Below, piece after piece: positions 26,053 to 34,090 of a stretch of DNA of 64,000 nt. How positions within the stretch are numbered: position 1 is the first letter of the stretch; every line of letters starts with the position of its first letter. Location: contig NZ_LKEU01000027.1 in the NCBI RefSeq assembly GCF_001766835.1, forward strand, positions 310,001 through 374,000, written 5' to 3'. Under the pieces are notes generated by a model that saw only the letters and a program-made list of their open reading frames with translations, made no database searches and was not told where the DNA came from. This DNA is from Acetobacterium wieringae. GTDB lineage: Bacteria > Bacillota > Clostridia > Eubacteriales > Eubacteriaceae. A program made the position numbers and the translations under genes.

Positions 26053-28455
26053 ATGGATTTACAAAAGGTATTCTTAAATTTAATCGTATATGCATTACCG
26101 ATCATTGCGGCCGGCTATAGTGTTGTGGGAATAAAACTCTTAAAGCAAAAAGTCGAGGGCCAGTTTAATTATTTTTCGGCCCTGATGTTTTCTTCGGCAA
26201 TTTATGCATTGGGGTACTTTCTGTCGCTCAACTCGCAAAACATTGAAATGATGATCCTGGCCCGGGATCTTGCGAATCTGGGTGTGATATTTATTCCAAC
26301 GTTTGGAATCTTATTTGTTTCCCAATTTGCAAAAGTCAAAATTTCCCAGCCAATTAAATATTTACTGGTAACTCTCTCAGGGGGACTCTGGATACTCTAT
26401 ATTACCAATCCGATTCATCATCTGGCGTTTAACTGGGTGGAATTGATCAAAGTTAATGGTTTTTCGGTTGCCAGTACCTCCAAAAACATCGGCTATTATC
26501 TGATTCTTGCCTACTACATTGTTTTTCTGCTGTTTTTAATAGTCACATTGATCAAAGCATATCAAAAAACGAATTCCCCAAGTTTGAAAAAAAGTTATCG
26601 TTTCATCCTTGTGTCAATACAGGTGTCATGGCTTGCGGTACTGGTGATCCTGATGGGGGGTGATAAATATGTCGATCCGACGCCAGTGGTGATTTTGTAC
26701 ATTTCAGCCATGATTGGTTTAAACGAAGTAAAAAATGATTTATTTGAATTGGAAATCAATCGTTGGAAACAAACCTTCTGGAATATCGGCGAGGTCGCCT
26801 TTCTGATCAATGGTGATGCGGAGATTATTTGTATGAATCCCGCTGCCAGGCTTTTTTTTGCGGGAAACAAGGAAAGTGTTTCTGAAATACTGAGAATTCT
26901 AAATCGGGGGGATCATAAACGCACGCCGGTAAAGGTCAGAACGGATGAAACCATCCGCTGGTTTTATGTAAATAAAAATGATTTCGATCTTAAGCGAAAG
27001 CTGGTCAGCTATATGCTGGTGGATTTTAGCGATCGTCATCAGGCAGAAATAGCTTTAAAAGAAAGTGAAGAAAAACACCGGCTACTGATCACCCAAATGG
27101 CCCAGGGACTGGCGGTGCACGAAGTTATTTTTGATCAGACCGGCAATCCTGTGGATTTTAGATATCTGGATGCCAATGAAAGCTATGAAAAGCTGGTTGG
27201 TATGAAACGGAAGGAGATTATCGGCAAGACTGCCCTGGAAGTGGCACCGGCTATGGATAAGCAGTGGATCTTAAAATACGGTCAGGTAGCCATGACCGGT
27301 CAGCCAGTGCGGTTTGAGTTTTATGACCAGTTTGTGGGTAAATATTTTGAAGTTGTTGCCTATTCACCCCGATTCAAGCAATTTGCGGTGATTATTACAG
27401 ATGTTACGGAGCGCAAACAGGCGGAACAGGAAATCCGCTATTTGAGTTACCATGATTATCTCACGGGTCTCCATAACCGGCGGTTTTATGAAGAGGAACT
27501 GGAGCGGCTGGATGTTCCGGATAATCTGCCTATTACGATGATCATGGCCGATGTCAACGGTCTTAAACTGATAAACGACTCCTTTGGTCATGCGATGGGA
27601 GACGAGTTGTTAAAAAAATCCGCCCGATTGATTACAGAAGCAGTTCCAAAGAACAGTATTGTTGCCAGACTGGGGGGCGATGAATTTATTGTGATTTTAC
27701 CACAGACGGATATTTTTCAGGCAGTTGAGGTGATCAATGACCTGAAAGCAAAGACCTCAAATGAAAAAATCGACGCCTTTGATATTTCGATCTCATTTGG
27801 TTGCGAAATAAAGGAAAGCGAAAACCAGGACATTCAGGAGATATATAAGCGGGCTGAAGATGACATGTATCGGCATAAGCTCTATGAAAGTGCCAGCATC
27901 AAAAATAAAACCATCGAACTGATTATGAATACTCTTTATGAAAAGAGTTGTCGGGAAATGCTTCATTCCCGGAGAGTCAGCGAGATCTGTAAAGCCATTG
28001 CGATCGAGATGAACCTGAGTAAGGATGCGGTTAACCAAATTGGGGCGGCTGGGCTGATGCACGATATTGGCAAAATGGGGATTGATGAAAAAATCCTCAA
28101 CAAGGTCGGCCATTTGAATTTCGAGGAGTGGCAGGAAATGCAGCGGCATCCTGAAATTGGTTATCGGATTTTGAGTTCTTCCAGTGAATTTTCCGAAATG
28201 GCAAGGTATGTCTATGAACATCATGAACGCTGGGATGGGAAAGGCTACCCCAAAAAATTGAAGCAGGAAGAAATATCGATGCAGGCAAGAATTATTGGGG
28301 TGGCGGATGCCTATGATGCCATGACCTGTGATCGCTCCTATCGTAGCGGATTGAGTCAGGCCGATGCCATTCATGAACTAAAAAAGCATGCCGGTACGCA
28401 GTTTGATCCGGAAGTGACACGGATCTTTATTGAAAAAGTGCTGACTAAAAAATGA
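26053..28455 (+). CDS. 7TM sensor-PAS-PAS-GGDEF-HD-GYP cyclic-di-GMP enzyme
   Basis: The protein has about 800 residues. Seven hydrophobic helices occupy about residues 4-215 in the pattern of the histidine-kinase N-terminal 7TM sensor. A PAS-like domain covers about 225-335, and a second PAS about 340-455 ends VIITDVTERKQAEQEI. GGDEF (about 465-610) has RLGGDEF without an I-site. HD-GYP (about 615-795) has HDIGKMGIDEKILNK and HHERWDGKGYP. The PAS-GGDEF-HD-GYP part is closely similar to that of the protein at 37074, while the sensors differ. I prefer ATG 26053 (AGGA 5 bases upstream) over ATG 26041, which has no ribosome binding site. Membrane-associated, signal unknown. Confidence 0.9.
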   Translation: MDLQKVFLNLIVYALPIIAAGYSVVGIKLLKQKVEGQFNYFSALMFSSAIYALGYFLSLNSQNIEMMILARDLANLGVIFIPTFGILFVSQFAKVKISQPIKYLLVTLSGGLWILYITNPIHHLAFNWVELIKVNGFSVASTSKNIGYYLILAYYIVFLLFLIVTLIKAYQKTNSPSLKKSYRFILVSIQVSWLAVLVILMGGDKYVDPTPVVILYISAMIGLNEVKNDLFELEINRWKQTFWNIGEVAFLINGDAEIICMNPAARLFFAGNKESVSEILRILNRGDHKRTPVKVRTDETIRWFYVNKNDFDLKRKLVSYMLVDFSDRHQAEIALKESEEKHRLLITQMAQGLAVHEVIFDQTGNPVDFRYLDANESYEKLVGMKRKEIIGKTALEVAPAMDKQWILKYGQVAMTGQPVRFEFYDQFVGKYFEVVAYSPRFKQFAVIITDVTERKQAEQEIRYLSYHDYLTGLHNRRFYEEELERLDVPDNLPITMIMADVNGLKLINDSFGHAMGDELLKKSARLITEAVPKNSIVARLGGDEFIVILPQTDIFQAVEVINDLKAKTSNEKIDAFDISISFGCEIKESENQDIQEIYKRAEDDMYRHKLYESASIKNKTIELIMNTLYEKSCREMLHSRRVSEICKAIAIEMNLSKDAVNQIGAAGLMHDIGKMGIDEKILNKVGHLNFEEWQEMQRHPEIGYRILSSSSEFSEMARYVYEHHERWDGKGYPKKLKQEEISMQARIIGVADAYDAMTCDRSYRSGLSQADAIHELKKHAGTQFDPEVTRIFIEKVLTKK

Positions 28456-28532
28456 TAATTTGTTGGCAAATCACGGATACCGAATTAGAAAAAGAACGGC
28501 AGGTAAAAGTTACCTGTCTACAAAAAAGCAAA

Positions 28533-28558
28533 AAGAGCCTGAAATCTGGCTCTTTTTT
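28533..28558 (+). terminator. Intrinsic terminator after the 7TM signalling gene
   Basis: AAGAGCC / GGCTCTT stem with an 8-base loop, then a run of T to 28558. Confidence 0.9.
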
Positions 28559-28603
28559 AGGTCGAAAATAAATGAAATATCATTGATTTAACGACCATTT
28601 CAC

Positions 28604-28645
28604 TTCAGTTTCGCAATCATTTCTGATATAATGAACGCAATCATT
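28604..28645 (+). promoter_or_regulatory. Extended -10 promoter of uvsE flanked by direct repeats
   Basis: TGATATAAT (28624-28632) is an extended -10 box with a poor -35 (TTCAGT at 28604). The 10-base repeat CGCAATCATT occurs at 28612-28621 and again at 28636-28645, 24 bases apart, on either side of the -10, as an activator or repressor site might. Confidence 0.6.
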
Positions 28646-28791
28646 GGGGATATCGGATCGAACGGGTTTATTTATGCGACATAAGTGGCTGTTGGATGGA
28701 GATTTTTGATAATGGTTATTTTTTAGGCTTTAATAATCACTTTGAAAGTAAAAAGCGATTAAAGTAGTGGGAACGGATAGGAAAGAAGGTT

Positions 28792-30054
28792 ATGATGAGG
28801 ATAGGATATGCATGTTTAACGGTGGGTGTGCTTAATACGGAATTGAAAACGTGCTTGCTGAAAAATGCGTCCGAAGAAAAATTGACTGAATTGATTAAGC
28901 ACAATTTGAACGCCCTGGAAAAGATGATTGACTATAATATCGAAAATCAGATTGAGTTGTTTCGCATCAGCTCATCACTGATTCCGTTTGGATCAAATCC
29001 AGTCAACCGGATTGTCTGGTGGGAAGTTTTTGAAAAACAGTTTAAAAAAATCAGCAAAAAAATTGCCAAAAGTGGCATGCGCGTTTCCATGCACCCGGGA
29101 CAGTATACCGTTTTAAACTCGGCGGACGAAAATATTGTGGCGAATGCCATTGCCGATTTGGACTATCATGCCTGTGTCATGGATAGCCTGGGACTGGGTC
29201 CGGAAAATAAGATTATCCTCCACGTCGGGGGAATATATAATGATAAAAAACAGGCAATTAAACGCTTTCTGAAAAATTACCAGCGGTTGAGTGAAACGGT
29301 TAAAAAACGTTTGGTGATTGAAAACGACGATAAATCATACACCATCAGTGATGTTTTAATCATTGGAAAAGCCCTGGACATCCCGGTAATTTTTGACAAC
29401 CTGCATCATCAGGTGAATCCCTGTGATGAAAAGCAGCCGGATACATATTGGATTGATATCTGCAAAACTACCTGGAAAAGTCAGGATGGTAAGCAAAAAA
29501 TCCATTACTCCCAGCAGCATCCCGATAAAAAACCGGGTTCGCATTCCAAGACCATCGGAATAAACGAATTTATGGCCTTTCATCAGGAGCTGGATGGCAG
29601 AGATCTGGATATCATGCTGGAAGTGAAAGACAAGAATTTATCGGCGATGAAGTGCATTAATTGCATAACCACAAAGAAAGAAATTAATCGCTTGGAACAT
29701 GAGTGGAGTAAATATAAATATGCAGTATTGGAAAGATCTCCCCTTGATTATCTGGAGATTCGAAAACTGCTGAACAATAAGGACAGCTATCCCTGCATGG
29801 AGTTTTATAATCTGATTGAAGCATCTTTTCAAAAAGAAACCACTATGGGCAACTCAATTAATGTGGCGCAACATATCTGGGGGTATTTCAGAACGATTGC
29901 CTTGCCCAGTGAGAAGAAGTATTTTCTAAAACTGCTGGATCAATACGAAAAAGGGGAAGCCTCCATTAAAAAGGTGAAGAAAAATCTGTGGAAAATGACG
30001 GTTAAGTATGAGCAAACCTACCTGTTGGATTCGTATTACTATGTTATTATCTGA
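28792..30054 (+). CDS. uvsE: UV damage endonuclease UvsE with DUF1722-like C-terminal extension
   Basis: The protein has 420 residues. The N-terminal TIM-barrel (about 1-290) matches UVDE: RIGYACLTVG, FRISSSLIPFG, RVSMHPGQYTVLNS, ILHVGGIYNDK, RLVIENDDKSY, FDNLHHQVNP, then HYSQQHPDKKPGSHS and DIMLEVKDKN, which provide the metal-binding His/Glu/Asp set. UVDE nicks DNA 5' of UV photoproducts. The last 110 residues exceed the usual enzyme and contain NSINVAQHIWGYF, EKKYFLKLLDQYEKG and KYEQTYLLD. These align with the DUF1722 part of the protein at 23767. ATG 28792 and 28795 are both possible after GAAGAAGG. The PAS-GGDEF gene follows 71 bases later, so co-transcription is possible. Confidence 0.92.
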   Translation: MMRIGYACLTVGVLNTELKTCLLKNASEEKLTELIKHNLNALEKMIDYNIENQIELFRISSSLIPFGSNPVNRIVWWEVFEKQFKKISKKIAKSGMRVSMHPGQYTVLNSADENIVANAIADLDYHACVMDSLGLGPENKIILHVGGIYNDKKQAIKRFLKNYQRLSETVKKRLVIENDDKSYTISDVLIIGKALDIPVIFDNLHHQVNPCDEKQPDTYWIDICKTTWKSQDGKQKIHYSQQHPDKKPGSHSKTIGINEFMAFHQELDGRDLDIMLEVKDKNLSAMKCINCITTKKEINRLEHEWSKYKYAVLERSPLDYLEIRKLLNNKDSYPCMEFYNLIEASFQKETTMGNSINVAQHIWGYFRTIALPSEKKYFLKLLDQYEKGEASIKKVKKNLWKMTVKYEQTYLLDSYYYVII

Positions 30055-30125
30055 ATAAAATGAATGGGAACAGATTGGCAAAAAAACGTTTCGATGATGA
30101 GTCAGAAAGTTGTGAAGGGAAGATC

Positions 30126-31127
30126 ATGTTAAATGCTGAAATCAGAGAATTGATTAAATACCTGAAAAGCATCGTTGCGGAGGAAAAACCGGACAATGAT
30201 GTTTTAGAAAAATACGGAAATGATCCGGATTTTATTGAGCTCAATGAGATGATCGGGGGTATTCGCAGTGCCTGTAAAAAGCATTTTGAGATGATTTTTG
30301 ACTTATTTCCTGACCCAACCATTATCACCACCATGGAAGATGGAAAATTAGTGTCCTATAACCGGGCCTTCCATAAATTGATAACAACCAGAGGGAAAAA
30401 TATCATGACTGGTGTGACGAATATTCATGATTTATACTTTGAATTGGATAAACGGGATCAGCTAATTGAAGAATTGAAGCGAACCGGTGTCAGTGAGAAC
30501 ATGGAAATCATGGTAAATGATGTCAATGGTGAAATGTTTGTCGGACTGGTATCAGCCCAGGCCATCAGCATTGAGGGTGAACCGCACATCTTGAGTGTCA
30601 TCAGGGACATTACTGAAATCAAAAGACTGGAAGAGGAAATCAAAAAGCTGTCGATTAAGGACAAACTGACCCAGGTGTTTAATCGTCAAAAACTCGATGA
30701 ATTTCTGCAATTTGAACTGGAACGCTCCGAGCGGACAAGAATGCCTTTTGCGGTGATGTTAGTTGATGTGGACTCGCTCCGTACGATCAACGAGTCTTAC
30801 GGGCATCAGGTTGGGGATGAGATGCTGGTGGCAGTGGCCGCAATGCTTAAGGACAACGTTCGGGTGACGGATATTGTGGGCCGCTGGAGCGGGGAGGAAT
30901 TTTTAGTGATCCTTCCCGACACCGATGAAAAAGGTGCCGTTACACTGGCAGAAAAAATCCGGACAATACTTGAAAATACTCGTTTCAATACCGTTGGCAA
31001 GCTTACCGCCAGTTTTGGGGTTTCCGCCTATCGCAAAGACTTACTGCCGGCAACCTTGATTTCGCGAGCCCATACAGCCCGAAACCGGGCGAAAGAGAAG
31101 GGGCAAAACCGGGTGGAATATCAGTAG
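30126..31127 (+). CDS. PAS-GGDEF diguanylate cyclase
   Basis: The protein has 333 residues, soluble. The helical N-terminus is followed by a PAS domain (about 50-165, ending LSVIRDITEIKRLEEEI) and a GGDEF domain (about 170-330). The active-site signature reads SGEEF in place of GGEEF, with an I-site RxxD (RVTD) five residues before it. Serine in the first position is tolerated in some active cyclases, so synthesis of c-di-GMP with product inhibition remains plausible. ATG 30126 follows GAAGGGAAG. The longer reading from 30060 has no ribosome binding site. It begins a five-gene same-strand run of signalling genes ending at 38990. Confidence 0.88.
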   Translation: MLNAEIRELIKYLKSIVAEEKPDNDVLEKYGNDPDFIELNEMIGGIRSACKKHFEMIFDLFPDPTIITTMEDGKLVSYNRAFHKLITTRGKNIMTGVTNIHDLYFELDKRDQLIEELKRTGVSENMEIMVNDVNGEMFVGLVSAQAISIEGEPHILSVIRDITEIKRLEEEIKKLSIKDKLTQVFNRQKLDEFLQFELERSERTRMPFAVMLVDVDSLRTINESYGHQVGDEMLVAVAAMLKDNVRVTDIVGRWSGEEFLVILPDTDEKGAVTLAEKIRTILENTRFNTVGKLTASFGVSAYRKDLLPATLISRAHTARNRAKEKGQNRVEYQ

Positions 31128-31164
31128 TGATCAATAATATAAAAAATCATGGACGAGGTGACCT

Positions 31165-33096
31165 GTGGAAACAAGACAATTAAAGATTTTAGTGATTGAT
31201 GACAACCAGGATAATGTGATTGTCTTAAAAGCCATGATTCGTGATGTGTTTTCAGATGCTACTGTTTTGATGGCTTTTACTGGGCGAACGGGGTTTGAAA
31301 TGGCGGTGTCGGAAGACCCGGATATTATTCTCATGGATATTATCATGCCGGAGATGGATGGTTTTGAGGTGTGTCGTCAATTAAAAGCCAGCCCCGATCT
31401 GGCCGATATTCCGGTGGTCTTTGTGACCGCTGCCCGAGGCGATCGGGAACATCGGATTTTGGCGCTGGAATGCGGCGGTGAAGGTTTTATATCAAAGCCG
31501 ATTGATGAACAGGAACTGCTTTCTCAGCTTCGGGCAATGGCAAAAATCCGCTGGGCCAATCTTCAAAAACGCAATGAAAAAGAGCGGCTTAACAACCGGG
31601 TCAGAAAGCAGAATGTGGCCCTAAAGGCCGCCCATGCCCGAACCCTCAAACTGCTGAAATCGCTGGAAAAAGAAAATGAAGCCCGGAAAAAAAGTGAGAA
31701 AGCGCTGGTCGAAGCGCAAAAACTGGCGCATCTGGGAAGTTATGAGTTTGATTTCAAAAATGACAAAATCAATTGTTCGGAAGAAGTGTTGAATATCTTT
31801 GGGGTTGCTTCCGTTGATGAATTAAATACCAAAGAGCAATTTCTCCGGTTTGCCCAGCCGGAAGAGATCCCTGTTATTCTTGAAAATATCAATAAGGTAA
31901 TGGTCGAAAAATCAACGGCTGATTTTATTTTCCGGATCTTTCGTCAGGATGGCGAAGAGCGAATTATCAATATGCGGATGATTCCCCAGTTTGACGAAGA
32001 GAAAAACCATATTGGAAATTTTGGAACCGTTCAGGATATTACCCGAATCAGAAAAACGGAGGAAGAAATCAGGTATTTGAGTTACCATGATTATCTGACC
32101 GGTCTCTTCAATCGGCGCTTTTATGAAGAAGTCCTGATAAAACTGGATACGGAAAATAATTACCCATTAACCCTGGTTATGGCTGATGTCAATGGCTTAA
32201 AGATGATCAATGATTCCTTTGGCCACGCTGTTGGGGATGAATTGCTCCAGAAAGCGTCCAATGTCATCAAAAACGGCTGTCGTGAGAACGATGTGATTGC
32301 CCGACTGGGTGGTGACGAATTTGTTATTATTCTAACTAAAACGGATGCTGAAACAGCGGCCCTGATTATCAAAAGACTGGAAGTGTTGGCAGCCCGGGAA
32401 AAAATTCGCGGATTGAAACTTTCCATTGCTTTTGGTAGCCGCACGAAAACCAGAAAAGAAGAGAATATCCAGCAGATATTAAAAAATGCCGAAGATGATA
32501 TGTATCGTCATAAGCTCTACGAAAGTGCCAGCATGCGCAATAAAACCATCGAATTGATTATGAACACCCTTTATGAAAAAAGCAATCGGGAAATGATGCA
32601 TTCAAGCCGGGTTGGTCACATTTGTGAAAAAATTGGTTTGCGAATGAAGCTGGATCAGGATGAAATCAATCAGATCCGGACAGCAGGACTGATCCATGAT
32701 ATCGGAAAAATGGGAATTGATGAAAAAATCCTGAATAAAACTGGCGCTCTGAGCGATGAAGAGTGGCAGGAAATTAAGCGACATCCTGAAATTGGTTATC
32801 GGATTCTCAGCTCGGCAAATGAGTTTTCGGAAATGGCCAATTGTATCCTGGAACATCATGAACGCTGGGATGGGCATGGATATCCAAAAGGTTTAAAGGG
32901 GGAAGAAATCTCGCTGCAGGGAAGAATTGTGGCGGTGGCCGATTCCTTTGATGCCATGACCAGTGATCGGGCCTATCGCAAAGCACTGGCTTATGATGAG
33001 GCCATTACGGAAATCAAACGCTGTGCCGGAACCCATTTTGATCCCCTGGTGGCCAAAATGCTGGTTGAAGTTGTGCATTCGGAAATGATTCGTTAG
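31165..33096 (+). CDS. REC-PAS-GGDEF-HD-GYP response regulator
   Basis: The protein has 643 residues, cytoplasmic. The receiver (about 5-122) has the acidic pair IDDN, the phospho-acceptor Asp in IILMDIIMPEMDG, a conserved Thr in VVFVTA and Lys in ISKPID. After a coiled-coil (130-185) comes a PAS domain (190-300), GGDEF (310-455) with RLGGDEF and I-site REND, and HD-GYP (465-635) with HDIGKMGIDEKILNK and HHERWDGHGYP. Phosphorylation, probably by the hybrid kinase encoded two genes downstream, could tune both c-di-GMP activities. The start is GTG 31165, preceded by GAGGTG. Its receiver is closely similar to that of the protein at 37074. Confidence 0.92.
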   Translation: METRQLKILVIDDNQDNVIVLKAMIRDVFSDATVLMAFTGRTGFEMAVSEDPDIILMDIIMPEMDGFEVCRQLKASPDLADIPVVFVTAARGDREHRILALECGGEGFISKPIDEQELLSQLRAMAKIRWANLQKRNEKERLNNRVRKQNVALKAAHARTLKLLKSLEKENEARKKSEKALVEAQKLAHLGSYEFDFKNDKINCSEEVLNIFGVASVDELNTKEQFLRFAQPEEIPVILENINKVMVEKSTADFIFRIFRQDGEERIINMRMIPQFDEEKNHIGNFGTVQDITRIRKTEEEIRYLSYHDYLTGLFNRRFYEEVLIKLDTENNYPLTLVMADVNGLKMINDSFGHAVGDELLQKASNVIKNGCRENDVIARLGGDEFVIILTKTDAETAALIIKRLEVLAAREKIRGLKLSIAFGSRTKTRKEENIQQILKNAEDDMYRHKLYESASMRNKTIELIMNTLYEKSNREMMHSSRVGHICEKIGLRMKLDQDEINQIRTAGLIHDIGKMGIDEKILNKTGALSDEEWQEIKRHPEIGYRILSSANEFSEMANCILEHHERWDGHGYPKGLKGEEISLQGRIVAVADSFDAMTSDRAYRKALAYDEAITEIKRCAGTHFDPLVAKMLVEVVHSEMIR

Positions 33097-33143
33097 CGAC
33101 ACCTGCTGATTTGGACATCAGGTAGGATACTAGGGGGATACGG

Positions 33144-33977
33144 ATGGGAATACAGGCAAATAAAACCATTTTTGAGCTGATTCGGATTATGAAAGAGATT
33201 TATAAAAAAGATCTGACTATTTATGATGATGCTTTTCTGATTAAATCACTGGAGCGGCGGATGGCAGGCATTAAGCTTAGTGCTGCGGAATACCCCTTGT
33301 ATTTACAGCAAAATCGCTTGGAAGCCGATTTATTAATGGCATCTTTTCAGATCACTTACAGCCAGTTCTTTAGAAACGCATTGACCTTTGCGGTGCTCGA
33401 AAAGCTGATTTTGCCGCAGCTCTTCAGTCAAAAACCGGAAAACGGGGAAATCAGAGTATGGTCGGCAGATTGTTCCACTGGCCAGGAAGCTTATTCGATC
33501 GGAATTTTGTTAGAAGAAGGGATCAAGTCTGTGTCAAAGCCGAGGCGATTTCGAATTTTTGCCACCGATCTTTCATCGGAAGCCTTAAGCGTCGCCAGAA
33601 CGGGCCTTTATGATGGCGATGACATTGCAAATATTCGTATGAAACAGCTGAAAAATTATTTCGAAAAACAGGGCGATGCTTACGCCATTGGATCGGAACT
33701 AAAAGAAAAAATCGATTTTTCGGAGTATGATTTATTGGATTCCCATTCGAGCAATCCTCCAGATAGCATTTTTGGTGATTTTGACATCATATTTTGTTGT
33801 AATCTGCTTTTTTATTATAGCACCGATGTGAGACGGTCAATAATCAGAAAACTAAAACGCTCTCTGGCCAAAGGCGGTTATTTGGTCACGGGCGAGGCTG
33901 AATCCATCTTTATGGCAAAAGATCAGGATTTAAAGATGCTGTCTTCCAGTGTGCCTATTTTTCAGATCAGTCGGTAA
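33144..33977 (+). CDS. cheR: CheR-type chemoreceptor/glutamate methyltransferase
   Basis: The protein has 277 residues. The N-terminal CheR helical domain (about 8-65) is followed by the SAM-binding methyltransferase domain: QITYSQFFRNALTF (the conserved T-x-FFR-like region), WSADCSTGQEAYSIGI as the SAM loop (usual form CSTGEEPYS), FATDLSSEALSVARTGLY, and IIFCCNLLFYYS with GGYLVTGEAES. CheR normally methylates chemoreceptors, with CheB reversing it. Here no CheB, CheA, CheW or receptor signalling domain is encoded nearby. The nearest candidate partner is the hybrid kinase immediately downstream. The Gln and Ala in the SAM loop differ from the typical sequence but are unlikely to abolish binding. 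Confidence 0.9.
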   Translation: MGIQANKTIFELIRIMKEIYKKDLTIYDDAFLIKSLERRMAGIKLSAAEYPLYLQQNRLEADLLMASFQITYSQFFRNALTFAVLEKLILPQLFSQKPENGEIRVWSADCSTGQEAYSIGILLEEGIKSVSKPRRFRIFATDLSSEALSVARTGLYDGDDIANIRMKQLKNYFEKQGDAYAIGSELKEKIDFSEYDLLDSHSSNPPDSIFGDFDIIFCCNLLFYYSTDVRRSIIRKLKRSLAKGGYLVTGEAESIFMAKDQDLKMLSSSVPIFQISR

Positions 33978-34090
33978 TGGGATGAACAGAATATAATACC
34001 AAAATTCTTTTGCACAAAAGAAAGACTAACTACCATTGTGCGGTGTTGTCAAAATTGTTGCACCTCATAGTCATGGTTCCGGGAGAAAAG

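Larger units (their letters stand above)
28456..28791 (+). other. Intergenic region with two hairpins, a terminator and the uvsE promoter
   Basis: It contains a hairpin at 28498-28518 (GGCAGGTAA / TTACCTGTC), the terminator at 28533-28558, and an extended -10 promoter flanked by direct repeats at 28604-28645. The remaining 145 bases before the start codon form a long untranslated leader in which I see no further element. Confidence 0.7.
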
